From positions 1-10,816 of the forward strand of contig JAEYFY010000295.1 in the NCBI GenBank assembly GCA_023454395.1: a stretch of DNA of 10,816 nucleotides. Reading direction: 5' to 3'. The notes below the pieces were generated by a model that saw only the letters and a program-made list of their open reading frames with translations, searched no databases and was not told where the DNA came from. The translations under genes and the position numbers were made by a program. Within the stretch, counting starts at the first letter, position 1; each line of letters starts with the position of its first letter. This stretch comes from Pseudomonadota bacterium (lineage in GTDB: Bacteria; Pseudomonadota; Gammaproteobacteria; Enterobacterales; Enterobacteriaceae). This document shows, one piece after another, positions 1-6,931 of the stretch.

Positions 1-104
1 ATAGGGCGGACAGAAAAGCCCAAACGCTTTCCATTGCTATCAAATACCGCTGCACGGACACTGGCTGAGCCAACATCAACGCCAATAAAATATTGTTGTT
101 CCAT
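1..104 (-). CDS. FGGY-family carbohydrate kinase, N-terminal fragment
   Basis: Only the first 34 codons lie in the window; the gene runs off the left edge. The reading from ATG at 104 begins MEQQYFIGVDVGSASVRAAV. The GVDVGSASVRAAVFD stretch is the first ATP phosphate-binding motif of the actin/hexokinase-fold FGGY kinases (ribulokinase, xylulokinase and relatives), which phosphorylate sugars or polyols in the cytoplasm. The start is supported by a GAGGG ribosome site 6-7 bases upstream. The sugar cannot be told from this fragment; the GSASVR form is seen in ribulokinase-like and D-ribulokinase-like members. An upstream inverted repeat at 120-160 and a 26-bp palindrome at 303-328 suggest local repression by a sugar-responsive regulator (inference). 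Confidence 0.8.
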   Translation of the reverse strand, partial: MEQQYFIGVDVGSASVRAAVFDSNGKRLGFSVRP

Positions 105-119
105 GCGAACCCTCATCAT

Positions 120-160
120 TTGCTAACGCTATGCTAATTTTTGCTACTTCGAGTTAGCAA
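120..160 (-). promoter_or_regulatory. Inverted repeat over a possible promoter of the FGGY kinase gene
   Basis: TTGCTAAC at 120-127 and its exact complement GTTAGCAA at 153-160 form an 8-bp inverted repeat with a 25-bp spacer. Read on the minus strand, TTGCTA (155-160) and TAGCAT (131-136) could be -35 and -10 elements 18 bp apart, each matching the consensus at four of six positions. The start codon lies 27 bases past that -10. The repeat arms would bracket this promoter, as expected for an operator. Both elements are weak, so this is a candidate only. Confidence 0.3.
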
Positions 161-302
161 GTTAATTCGAGCATGACGAAAAAACAATCACAATAAGATT
201 GGTTTGTGATGCAGATCTATATAGATAACTTAATATTATGATTTTATTGATAATTTATTTATTTGGCTTTATGCGTTATTGAGACGATGTACTGAATCGA
301 TT

Positions 303-328
303 ATGTTCGTTATTAAACTAACGAACAT
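303..328. promoter_or_regulatory. Perfect 26-bp inverted repeat, DeoR/GlpR-like operator candidate
   Basis: ATGTTCGTTA (303-312) and TAACGAACAT (319-328) are exact reverse complements around a 6-base centre. The ATGTTCG/CGAACAT halves match the half-sites of the E. coli GlpR operator, but they are spaced 12 bp apart rather than the usual 4. DeoR-family repressors commonly control sugar kinases and catabolic operons, so control of the FGGY kinase 200 bp away is a reasonable inference. No U-tract follows and no gene ends nearby, so it is not a terminator. Confidence 0.5.
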
Positions 329-401
329 TTAATTAATAAAATAAGTAAAAGCACTTATAAAAATAGGATTATTTCGACAATAAATACCCTTTGATAAAAA
401 G

Positions 402-426
402 ATATCTCGCTAATAATGAGAGATAT
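402..426. repeat. Short inverted repeat
   Basis: ATATCTC (402-408) and GAGATAT (420-426) are complementary around an 11-base AT-rich loop. It lies in the divergent gap, upstream of the small exported protein. It could be an operator half-pair or chance in AT-rich DNA. Confidence 0.25.
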
Positions 427-544
427 TATTCAAAAAATAATTAAATAAAGAAAAACAATAATATTCCTATTGCTATAACGCTCTATTACTTTATTTTTAA
501 TAAGTTAATTTAAATTTATATATTCTTTTTTGGAGCATTTAATT

Positions 545-973
545 ATGTTGAAAAATATTACGGTTAGTCTTTCCCTACTTCTTATTTCCTCTTGTGCCTT
601 TTCAGCAACATTAGCTGAAAAAGAATTACAACAAAAATTTGAAGATAATATTCAATCTCGTGTTGTCGATTTAAATAAAAGCTGTGATGCCAATATAAAA
701 GTGGCTTTTGATTGGTCGGCATTTACTGCTGATGATTTAAAAACAACAGGTGTTGATAGTTATTGTAGCGAAGGATTAAAAGGCGTAATTAATACTTGTG
801 AAAGCTCGAAAATAGCACAAGAAACGGTAAAAGAAAAAATACAGAATATTACCTGCTCTAAAGCAACACCTCGTCGTGTTGAACTCAAAGATGGCACGCT
901 AAACTTTGGTATTGATTTCAATGCTGCAAACGATGCAAAAGCAGTTCAAGAACATTTAATGAATAATCTTTAA
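545..973 (+). CDS. Small exported cysteine-rich protein of unknown function
   Basis: The product is 142 residues from ATG at 545. A TTG fifteen bases upstream is in frame, but the GGAG at 532-535 lies inside that extension and sits 9 bases before the ATG, so the ATG is preferred. Residues 1-20 form a signal peptide: Lys3, a hydrophobic core rich in Leu/Ser, then a likely signal peptidase I site after Ser20 (AFS|AT). Cys17 sits in an I-S-S-C context, so a lipoprotein is possible but the lipobox is imperfect. The mature chain has exactly four cysteines (47, 74, 85, 104), enough for two disulfides in the periplasm, in a mostly charged, probably helical sequence. It ends with a conserved-looking LKDGTLNFGIDF segment (114-125) and a helix. 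I do not recognise the family. It stands alone and is closed by the terminator at 985-1015. Confidence 0.75.
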   Translation: MLKNITVSLSLLLISSCAFSATLAEKELQQKFEDNIQSRVVDLNKSCDANIKVAFDWSAFTADDLKTTGVDSYCSEGLKGVINTCESSKIAQETVKEKIQNITCSKATPRRVELKDGTLNFGIDFNAANDAKAVQEHLMNNL

Positions 974-984
974 TTTTTGCCAAT

Positions 985-1015
985 AAAAAGCAGCAATATT
1001 TTATTGCTGCTTTTT
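985..1015. terminator. Bidirectional rho-independent terminator
   Basis: A perfect 14-bp stem (985-998 with 1002-1015) closes a TTT loop; its core is GCAGCAATA/TATTGCTGC. It starts with A5 and ends with T5, so it has a U-tract when read from either strand. It lies between the convergent ends of the small exported protein (stop at 973) and nikE (stop at 1031) and should terminate both. Confidence 0.9.
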
Positions 1016-1030
1016 ATTACCGCTTATTGA

Positions 1031-1783
1031 TTAAATAACGGATTGAATTAATTTTTTTGAATAATCCTGCGTGACTTTACCTAGGTTATTTATCTCACAC
1101 AATTCAATATTTTTACCTTGTAAAAAGAACATCACTTTATCGCAGAAATAAGCCACCGTTTGAATATCATGGCTAATAAAAAGATAAGAGAGTGTAAATT
1201 CTTCTTTTAACTGTTTTAATAAATCTAATATTTGAACTTGAGTGGGAATATCTAAAGAGCTAAGCGCTTCGTCTAATACAATAAGCTTTGGATAAGAGGC
1301 TAATGCACGACATAAACATACTCTTTGAGCCTGCCCTCCAGAAAGCTCAAATATATAACGTGTATAACAGCTTCTAGGTAATTCTACTTTATCTAAAAAA
1401 GCAAAAATAAGTGTTTTCAATGCTTGAGTGCTAATACTTGGATTAATGATTTTAATCGGCTCCGCAATAATCTCGCCTACCGTTAATGTCGGATTAACAG
1501 AGGTCATATAATCTTGAAAAACAATACTGATTATACCTTGGCGATGAAGCCGTTTGGTAACAGGCTTCTTATTTAAAAAAATAGCCCCGTTATCAGGTAA
1601 CTCTAATCCACAAATTAAACGCGCTAAGGTACTTTTACCACTGCCACTTTCACCCACTAAACCAAAAGCTTCACTCGAATGAATATTAAAAGAGAGCGAG
1701 TCGATAACCTTCACTTTTTCACCAAATAGTGTGTTATTTTTTTGAGTATAATACTTACTGATATTCTCAACGTTTAATAACAT
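1031..1783 (-). CDS. nikE: Nickel ABC transporter ATP-binding protein NikE
   Basis: The product has 250 residues and is the second ATPase of an Opp/Nik-type importer, acting on the cytoplasmic face with NikD to power uptake. All catalytic motifs are present: Walker A GESGSGKS (44-51), Q-loop Gln90 in VFQDYMTSVNP, signature LSGGQ (147-151), Walker B LIVLDE (167-172), D-loop SSLD (175-178) and switch His205 in SHD. The LARLICGLELP and LDEALSSLD stretches resemble E. coli NikE more than OppF. It is shorter than OppF because it lacks the C-terminal oligopeptide-type extension. The ATG at 1783 has GAGGG upstream. It is the last gene of the operon, 24 bases after nikD, and ends just before the shared terminator. 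Family membership is firm; the NikE name follows from operon context and recalled similarity. Confidence 0.88.
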   Translation of the reverse strand: MLLNVENISKYYTQKNNTLFGEKVKVIDSLSFNIHSSEAFGLVGESGSGKSTLARLICGLELPDNGAIFLNKKPVTKRLHRQGIISIVFQDYMTSVNPTLTVGEIIAEPIKIINPSISTQALKTLIFAFLDKVELPRSCYTRYIFELSGGQAQRVCLCRALASYPKLIVLDEALSSLDIPTQVQILDLLKQLKEEFTLSYLFISHDIQTVAYFCDKVMFFLQGKNIELCEINNLGKVTQDYSKKLIQSVI

Positions 1784-1807
1784 AAACCCTCTTTTATTAT
1801 GCTGATA

Positions 1808-2623
1808 TTAATCCATTTTTTGATTAATCAATTGCTCGAAACGTAATGAAAGCTGTTGGCGTGCCTTAATTAAATAACGCGTATATTCTTGTGTTGGATG
1901 CGATAAAACGGTTGTTTTCTCGCCACATTCAACCATTTTTCCTTTTTGCATCACTAATATATCGTCAGCAATTTTATTGACTATCCCTAAGTCATGAGAA
2001 ATAAAAATCAGTGTTGAATGATGAGTTGTGACGATATGCTGTAGCAGTTTTAAAATATCTTGGCGAAGAGGTGCATCAAGTGCCGTTGTCGGTTCATCTG
2101 CAATTAATAATTTCGGTGATAAGGCAAGTGCAATCGCAATCATCACACGTTGTAATTGCCCACCACTTAATTGGTGAGGAAATTTTTGCATAACAGATTG
2201 AAATTGATCAGGAAACACATGAGATAATGCCAGCTCAGTTTCTTCTATGGCGCGCTTTTTAGAATAGGAAAAATGGTAGATTAACGTTTGGCAAAATTGC
2301 TTTCCTATTCTCATCAGAGGATCAAAAGCACTCATGCCATTTTGCACAATCACACCTAAAGATGTCCCCAATAAAGCTCTACGTTGAGAAAGCGTCTCAT
2401 GACTGATTCTCTTTCCATTCAAGAAAATCTCCCCTGACATGGCTAATTGTTCAGGTAACAATCCCATAATGGCTTTACTAATCAAACTTTTGCCACTGCC
2501 GCTTTCGCCTACAATCGCTAATGTACGCCCTTGCTTTATCGAGAAAGAGATATCATCAACCAGTTTTTTTCCACTTTCTTGATGAGTAATAGAAACACGC
2601 TCAAGCGTCAGTAAGTTGTTCAT
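1808..2623 (-). CDS. nikD: Nickel ABC transporter ATP-binding protein NikD
   Basis: The product has 271 residues and is the first ATPase of the importer. Motifs in order: Walker A GESGSGKS (39-46), Q-loop Gln94, signature LSGGQ (152-156), Walker B LLIADE (172-177), D-loop ALD (181-183) and switch His210 in SHD. The C-terminal HPTQEYTRYLIKA (242-254) is the usual end of OppD/NikD-type subunits. The ATG at 2623 has AGGAG 6 bases upstream, and the gene overlaps the end of nikC by 23 bases, pointing to translational coupling. It should pair with NikE as a heterodimeric ATPase. E. coli NikD is slightly shorter (about 254 residues). Confidence 0.9.
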   Translation of the reverse strand: MNNLLTLERVSITHQESGKKLVDDISFSIKQGRTLAIVGESGSGKSLISKAIMGLLPEQLAMSGEIFLNGKRISHETLSQRRALLGTSLGVIVQNGMSAFDPLMRIGKQFCQTLIYHFSYSKKRAIEETELALSHVFPDQFQSVMQKFPHQLSGGQLQRVMIAIALALSPKLLIADEPTTALDAPLRQDILKLLQHIVTTHHSTLIFISHDLGIVNKIADDILVMQKGKMVECGEKTTVLSHPTQEYTRYLIKARQQLSLRFEQLINQKMD

Positions 2624-3473
2624 GCTTTTCTCCTACTGACTGACGATTATCTGGATCAAACACATCACGTAAGAAATCGCCCCAAAAATTAAATGCAGTA
2701 ACAACAATCGTGATAGCAATCCCTGCGGGTAACATTTGTTCTGGGTGTAATACCATGACATTTTTTGCTTCACTAAGCATATTTCCCCATTCTGGCGTTG
2801 GTGGTTGTACACCTAACCCTAAAAAAGAGAGTGCCGAGATCATTAAAATAACACTACCAATATCCGTTGATGCTAAAACAATAGTTTCAGCAAAGGTGAC
2901 GGGTAATAAATGACGTCGTAAAATATGACGAGAAGGAGCGCCAATGACCTGTGCGTATGCAATGTAATTACGATGGGAATATTGGCGAACAACCCCTCTG
3001 ATCATTCTGGCGTACCATGCCCATTTCACTAAAATAACGGCAATTAAGATATTACCAATACCCGGCCCCATTATTCCCACTAGCGCTAAGATCATAATTT
3101 CTGCGGGAAATGACAAAACCACATCACATAAACGCATAATTAATGTATCTGTCTTGCCATGGAAAAATCCGGCTAACATTCCCATTAACCAACCAACCAT
3201 TAATGTCACACTCATGGCTAATAAGGCATAAAATACCGTCGTTCTTATACCAAACAATAACCTTGAAAAGATACAACGCCCTAAATTATCCGTACCTAAC
3301 GGGTAATCAAAGCTTATGGGTTTAAATTTCAAACGTATCGAAGTTAATGTGGGATCATGCGGTGCCAACCAAGGAGCGAATATTCCGGCAATAACTACAA
3401 TCATCATCACCAATAAACACAGTTGGGCGCTTTTATCTTTTCCGAGTCGTTGCCAAAAAAGCCGCCACATCAT
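2601..3473 (-). CDS. nikC: Nickel ABC transporter permease NikC
   Basis: The product has up to 290 residues and is an inner-membrane permease of the DppC/OppC/NikC family. An N-terminal helix (about 18-36) is followed by the family motif HDP...YPLGTDNLGRCIFSR (39-71), then further hydrophobic segments. The cytoplasmic EAA-type coupling loop lies at about 175-190 (VIGAPSRHILRRHLLP), and the typical C-terminal SFLGLGVQPPTPEWG is at 216-230. The start is ATGATG: the first ATG overlaps the nikB stop by one base (TAATG) but is only 3 bases from the AAGGAG site. The second, at 3470, has the better 6-base spacing, so a 289-residue product is equally likely. It forms the channel with NikB. Confidence 0.9.
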   Translation of the reverse strand: MMWRLFWQRLGKDKSAQLCLLVMMIVVIAGIFAPWLAPHDPTLTSIRLKFKPISFDYPLGTDNLGRCIFSRLLFGIRTTVFYALLAMSVTLMVGWLMGMLAGFFHGKTDTLIMRLCDVVLSFPAEIMILALVGIMGPGIGNILIAVILVKWAWYARMIRGVVRQYSHRNYIAYAQVIGAPSRHILRRHLLPVTFAETIVLASTDIGSVILMISALSFLGLGVQPPTPEWGNMLSEAKNVMVLHPEQMLPAGIAITIVVTAFNFWGDFLRDVFDPDNRQSVGEKHEQLTDA

Positions 3474-4399
3474 TATCTCCTTAACCGTGGATCAGCCATC
3501 ATTTGAATGACGTCCATCAGAAAATTAAAAAAGAGAAATAACAGTGACATCAATAAAATATAAGCTTGTATCATCGGATAATCACGACCAAATATAGCAC
3601 TGATACATAGTCGCCCTATTCCCGGCCAAGCAAAAATATTCTCAATCACCACCGTACCCGCAATAAGCTTCGGAATACTCATCCCCAATGCCGTTAAACT
3701 GGAATACAGCGAATTACGTAAAATATGGCGACGTAAAATAAGATTATCGGGTAATCCACGCGCTTTGGCATAAAAGACATAAGGATGATGCCATTGATTT
3801 AACATCGCACCGCGTAATAGCCGTAAATAAGTACCGATATACCCTAAAGAGAGCGCCAGAGCAGGCAAAATAACAGACTGAGGCGACAACATTCCGCTGA
3901 CAGGCAACCAATCTAAATAAACAGCGACGCCCCAAATTAATAGCAATCCTAACCAATAATTAGGAATAGCCGTTAAAATAAACACGATGAAACGGATACA
4001 TTTATCTGCAACACTTTGAGGTTTAGCCACGCACCATAATGCTAAAGGAAGTGCCAGAATAATAATAAAGAATAGCGCGGTAGAGGCCAGCCAAAGTGTT
4101 GGCGGTAATGCCCGTAACATCTCTTGAATAACAGGGGTTCTCGTAAGAAAAGAAGTACCAAAATCGAGTTGTAAACCTGCCATTAACCACAAAAAGTAAC
4201 GCGTAAAAAAAGGCTTATCTAACCCTAATTCATGGCGCATACCTTCAATAGCTTCGGGTGTTGGTACTATTTCATTGACGCGTAGCGCGACTTCCGCAGG
4301 ATCAGACGGCGCTAATTCCAACAGAATAAAGGCAATAAATGAAATGATCAGCGCCAGCGGAAATATCGCCAGCACTCTCCAAAATATATAACGTAGCAT
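3473..4399 (-). CDS. nikB: Nickel ABC transporter permease NikB
   Basis: The product has 308 residues (E. coli NikB about 314) and is an inner-membrane permease of the DppB/OppB/NikB family. It begins with MLRYIFWRVL and a first helix (about 9-29), then the soluble loop with PTPEAIEGMRHELGLDKP (46-63), which is typical of NikB. The EAA coupling loop is ARGLPDNLILRRHILRN (213-229), followed by ENIFAWPGIGRLCISAIFGRD (253-273) and the terminal DPRLRR. The start ATG has no clear Shine-Dalgarno sequence and lies 71 bases after nikA, with a hairpin between them. That may lower its translation relative to nikA. The stop overlaps the nikC start by one base. Confidence 0.9.
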   Translation of the reverse strand: MLRYIFWRVLAIFPLALIISFIAFILLELAPSDPAEVALRVNEIVPTPEAIEGMRHELGLDKPFFTRYFLWLMAGLQLDFGTSFLTRTPVIQEMLRALPPTLWLASTALFFIIILALPLALWCVAKPQSVADKCIRFIVFILTAIPNYWLGLLLIWGVAVYLDWLPVSGMLSPQSVILPALALSLGYIGTYLRLLRGAMLNQWHHPYVFYAKARGLPDNLILRRHILRNSLYSSLTALGMSIPKLIAGTVVIENIFAWPGIGRLCISAIFGRDYPMIQAYILLMSLLFLFFNFLMDVIQMMADPRLRR

Positions 4400-4414
4400 A
4401 AGATTTGGTCAGTG

Positions 4415-4438
4415 GAGCACGTTGATAATACGTGCCTC
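4415..4438 (-). repeat. Intercistronic hairpin between nikA and nikB
   Basis: Read on the minus strand, GAGGCACG at 4431-4438 pairs with CGTGCTC at 4415-4421 through a 9-base loop and one bulged C, giving about 7 bp. It sits in the 71-base nikA-nikB gap. No U-tract follows, so it is more likely a 3'-end stabiliser or partial processing or attenuation element than a full terminator. Such elements often make the binding protein more abundant than its permeases; that role here is inference. Confidence 0.5.
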
Positions 4439-4470
4439 ACTTATTTTGGTTACTCTTATTGATGCATTAA

Positions 4471-6045
4471 TTAAGGCTTAAAGCGCATCTTTTCAAACGG
4501 TATTTCATACTGAGATGGATTAAAGCCTACATTTTCTAATTCACTACGATGGATAGCTTTAGTGCGTGAATAGGTTAACGGAATATACACAGCTTGCGCC
4601 GCTAATGAGGTAAACAAGGTTTTATAGAGTTCCTGACGACGCGCTTCATTTGGGGTAATTAATAACTCGCCAATCATGGCATCCAATTGGGCTTTATTTG
4701 CCAACCCTTTTTGCCCTTGGTAATCTGCGTGAGCCGGTATTCTAAAGGATGAAACAAAAGAAGCTGGATCGTAAGGTGTTCCCCATGAGAGTGAATATTG
4801 TAAATCAAAATCACCATTTTTTTGTCTATCTAAATAGGCTTGTTTTTCTTCTCCTAAAATTGTTAAACCGACACCAATCTTTTTAAAGTCATCTTGAATA
4901 AGCTCGGCTATCTCTTTCTCGACGGCATTATTCACATTATAAGAGAGCAATAACTGTAATTTCTCACCTTGTTTCTCGCGGATAGCCTGACCTTTTGGTA
5001 ATACCCAGCCCTCGGCTTCTAATAGCTCAATCGCTTTTGTTGGTTGATAAGCATAAGTTGGGGAAGCAAAATCACAGTAAGGCACACTGCGCGCCATTAA
5101 AGTATCAGCAACTTTTTCACTACCCGCTAAAATACCTTGTGCAATCCCTTCTTTATCAACTGCATATTGTAATGCTTGGCGAACTTTTTGGCTGGATGTC
5201 ATTGCACGGCTACTATTGAGCACAATCGCACGAGAAGCGATCGGTGCGCTCATTTCAGTTTTGAATTTATCTGACGCCATAAGAGCTTCAAATGAATCCA
5301 TATCTAACATGTCGCCATCTGCACCAAAAATAAGCTGAATATCCCCTTTTTGTAGAGAAAGTAACATAGTTTGCCTATCGGGGATCACTCGCCACATCAC
5401 ACCATTTAATACGGGCTTCTCCCCCCAATAATTTGGATTAACTTTAAACTGAGCATATTGGTCTTTTTTATGCTCAGTTAATACCCAAGGCCCCGTACCA
5501 ATATAGTTGGCAACACCCGTTTTGGTTTTGCCATTAATAAAAGAATTTGGCGAAATAAAACGGAATGGGCGAGTTAAACCTAATTCGGTTAATGTTGGGT
5601 AATAAGGATTTTTTAGATTTAATTTAACCGTGAATTCATCAACAATTTCAACGTTATCAATCTGACGAACTAACTCTAACCACGCATGGCGTTCATAGTT
5701 GTCTAGTACCGCTTCAATATTTAATTTTACTGCTTTAGCATTAAAGGGTTCACCATCGCTAAAAGTCACATCATGACGTAAAAAGAAAGTGTAGCTCTTT
5801 CCATCAGGAGAAATATCCCAACGCTCCGCTAAATAAGGTGCAACGCCTTTTTCGGTATTTAATACAAGGGATTCAAATACCATGTTTTGTGCCGCCATCT
5901 CACCAGAGTAGAGATGCGGGTTAATATCACGAATGTCTTTTGTACTGGCATAATCCAACATATTATTACTTTTATCTGCTAATGCGGGGAAAGCACATGC
6001 AAGTGTTAATAATAAGGTTGGGAACACTGAAAATAAGGGCTTCAC
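4471..6045 (-). CDS. nikA: Periplasmic nickel-chelate binding protein NikA
   Basis: The precursor has 524 residues, the length I recall for E. coli NikA, and belongs to solute-binding family 5. The start is GTG at 6045, with AAAGGAG 6 bases upstream inside the short gap after the methyltransferase. Residues 1-23 are a signal peptide with probable cleavage at ALA|DK. Recalled landmarks of E. coli NikA are conserved: INPHLYS (41-47), RHAWLEL (119-125), RPFRFISP (159-166), GTGPWVL (183-189), YWGEKP (206-211), SWGTPYDP (420-427) and RIPAHADYQ (435-443). The nickel-chelate pocket residues known for E. coli NikA (mature Arg97, Trp100, Arg137, Trp398, Tyr402, His416) correspond to Arg119, Trp122, Arg159, Trp421, Tyr425 and His439 here. 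It delivers the ligand to NikBC. A related metallophore-type ligand cannot be excluded. Confidence 0.92.
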   Translation of the reverse strand: MKPLFSVFPTLLLTLACAFPALADKSNNMLDYASTKDIRDINPHLYSGEMAAQNMVFESLVLNTEKGVAPYLAERWDISPDGKSYTFFLRHDVTFSDGEPFNAKAVKLNIEAVLDNYERHAWLELVRQIDNVEIVDEFTVKLNLKNPYYPTLTELGLTRPFRFISPNSFINGKTKTGVANYIGTGPWVLTEHKKDQYAQFKVNPNYWGEKPVLNGVMWRVIPDRQTMLLSLQKGDIQLIFGADGDMLDMDSFEALMASDKFKTEMSAPIASRAIVLNSSRAMTSSQKVRQALQYAVDKEGIAQGILAGSEKVADTLMARSVPYCDFASPTYAYQPTKAIELLEAEGWVLPKGQAIREKQGEKLQLLLSYNVNNAVEKEIAELIQDDFKKIGVGLTILGEEKQAYLDRQKNGDFDLQYSLSWGTPYDPASFVSSFRIPAHADYQGQKGLANKAQLDAMIGELLITPNEARRQELYKTLFTSLAAQAVYIPLTYSRTKAIHRSELENVGFNPSQYEIPFEKMRFKP

Positions 6046-6056
6046 GTTATTCTCCT

Positions 6057-6842
6057 TTAATCATCTATTCTTTGTTTTTGTGCGTGGATCATAAACATGG
6101 GTGTTGAACCATAATTGATTTTTTCTTCTTCGTTCCACACAAAATCACCAATCTGAGTATCTATCATATATCGACTAAAACCGACTTCTAACAAGGTATT
6201 AATATCCCATTGTGGGCGTTTAATTTGACTTAACGGTAATTGGCGAGCAATTCGTTCCATCTCTTTGGTATCTGTATTGACGTAGTGATCTTCAACTTGT
6301 TTTTCAGCCGAACGCTCTCTATCGGCCACAAAACCTTGCCAGTAATTTTCATCAAAAAGATGTAAATACCAGTTAGCATCAAAATTAATCAAACTACCGC
6401 CCGGTTTTAATACACGAAACCACTCCGAATACGCTTGTTCAGGTGCCTTTAAATTCCATGTCACGTTGCGACTAACCACTAAATCGAATTGTTCACTGGC
6501 AAAAGGCAATTGGTGTACATCACCACGAATAAATTGAATATTTGCCTGATGTGTTTGCGCATTGTGTTTAGCTTCCAGCAACATACCCTGCGTTGCATCA
6601 ATCGCGGTGACATCATGACCCGATAACGCTAATAAAATGGCAAAAAAACCTGGCCCCGTACCAATATCAAGCACCTTTAAAGTTTCACCTTCTTTGATAT
6701 GCCCTAATAACAGATGACGCCATTTCTGTTGTTTTTCGCTCAGCAATTCCTGTTGATTAGACTCACTATAACTTTCAGCTCTGATATTCCAGTAGCGCGT
6801 TACATCATTAAGTAATTGGTTATTATTTATTTTATTTGTCAT
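6057..6842 (-). CDS. Class I SAM-dependent methyltransferase heading the nik operon
   Basis: The product has 261 residues and no signal peptide or membrane segment, so it is cytoplasmic. It shows the class I Rossmann motifs: motif I VLDIGTGPG (57-65), the acidic ribose-binding residue Asp82 in AIDATQGM, motif II region GDVHQLPFASEQFDLVVSRN (107-126) and the VLKPGG post-motif (144-149). The C-terminal half (about 155-261), with FDANWYLHLF and many aromatics, probably binds the substrate. The start ATG at 6842 has only a weak AGG ribosome site. Its stop lies 11 bases before the nikA GTG, and the nikA ribosome site follows the stop directly, so the genes are almost certainly co-transcribed and coupled. 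I recall such methyltransferases next to nickel or opine-metallophore ABC systems, but their substrate is not established. Methylation of a nickel chelator is inference. Confidence 0.85.
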   Translation of the reverse strand: MTNKINNNQLLNDVTRYWNIRAESYSESNQQELLSEKQQKWRHLLLGHIKEGETLKVLDIGTGPGFFAILLALSGHDVTAIDATQGMLLEAKHNAQTHQANIQFIRGDVHQLPFASEQFDLVVSRNVTWNLKAPEQAYSEWFRVLKPGGSLINFDANWYLHLFDENYWQGFVADRERSAEKQVEDHYVNTDTKEMERIARQLPLSQIKRPQWDINTLLEVGFSRYMIDTQIGDFVWNEEEKINYGSTPMFMIHAQKQRIDD

Positions 6843-6871
6843 CAGAAACCTGCTGTTATATCAACGTAAAG

Positions 6872-6889
6872 AGAGGAATAAATTCCTCT
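6872..6889. repeat. Palindromic hairpin in the leader of the nik operon
   Basis: AGAGGAAT (6872-6879) and ATTCCTCT (6882-6889) are exact complements around two A residues. It lies 30-47 bases upstream of the methyltransferase start and would form a stem with a small loop in the leader RNA, or an operator at DNA level. No U-tract follows it on either strand. Confidence 0.4.
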
Positions 6890-6916
6890 AAAAGCGAATG
6901 ATTTGGCTATTTTTTA

Positions 6917-6931
6917 GTATGGGTAACATAC
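6917..6931. promoter_or_regulatory. GTATG-N5-CATAC inverted repeat, possible operator of the nik operon
   Basis: GTATG (6917-6921) and CATAC (6927-6931) form a short inverted repeat 75-90 bases upstream of the methyltransferase start, where the operon promoter should be. On the minus strand it contains CATACT, a plausible -10. The halves resemble the GTATGA/TCATAC halves of the E. coli NikR operator, but NikR needs 16 bases between them and here there are 5. It may therefore be the site of another metal regulator, or chance. Confidence 0.3.

Larger units (their letters stand above)
105..544. other. AT-rich divergent intergenic region
   Basis: This 440-base gap separates the minus-strand kinase from the plus-strand small exported protein, so it should carry both promoters. 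I see no ORF with a ribosome site and no RNA gene. It holds the kinase-proximal inverted repeat (120-160), the 26-bp palindrome (303-328) and a 7-bp hairpin with an 11-base loop (402-426). The rest is A/T-rich with many possible -10 sequences. I cannot choose one convincing promoter for the plus-strand gene. Confidence 0.6.

Noticed and set aside
205-220. CRP site upstream of the FGGY kinase
   Set aside because: Only one half (TGTGA) matches; the second half agrees at two of five bases.
530-544. TTG start extending the small exported protein by five residues
   Set aside because: The GGAG ribosome site would lie inside the coding sequence, and the ATG at 545 gives a normal signal peptide.
2710-3510. 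Plus-strand openings opposite nikC
   Set aside because: They are short, overlap each other's strand with a well-defined permease, and have no ribosome sites or recognisable products.
5983-6045. Lipoprotein signal in NikA
   Set aside because: The cysteine near the signal end (Cys17) has Thr at -3 and Leu at -2, a poor lipobox, while ALA|D is a normal signal peptidase I site.
6917-6931. Canonical NikR operator
   Set aside because: NikR in E. coli needs GTATGA and TCATAC 16 bases apart; here the gap is 5, so only a generic operator candidate is listed.
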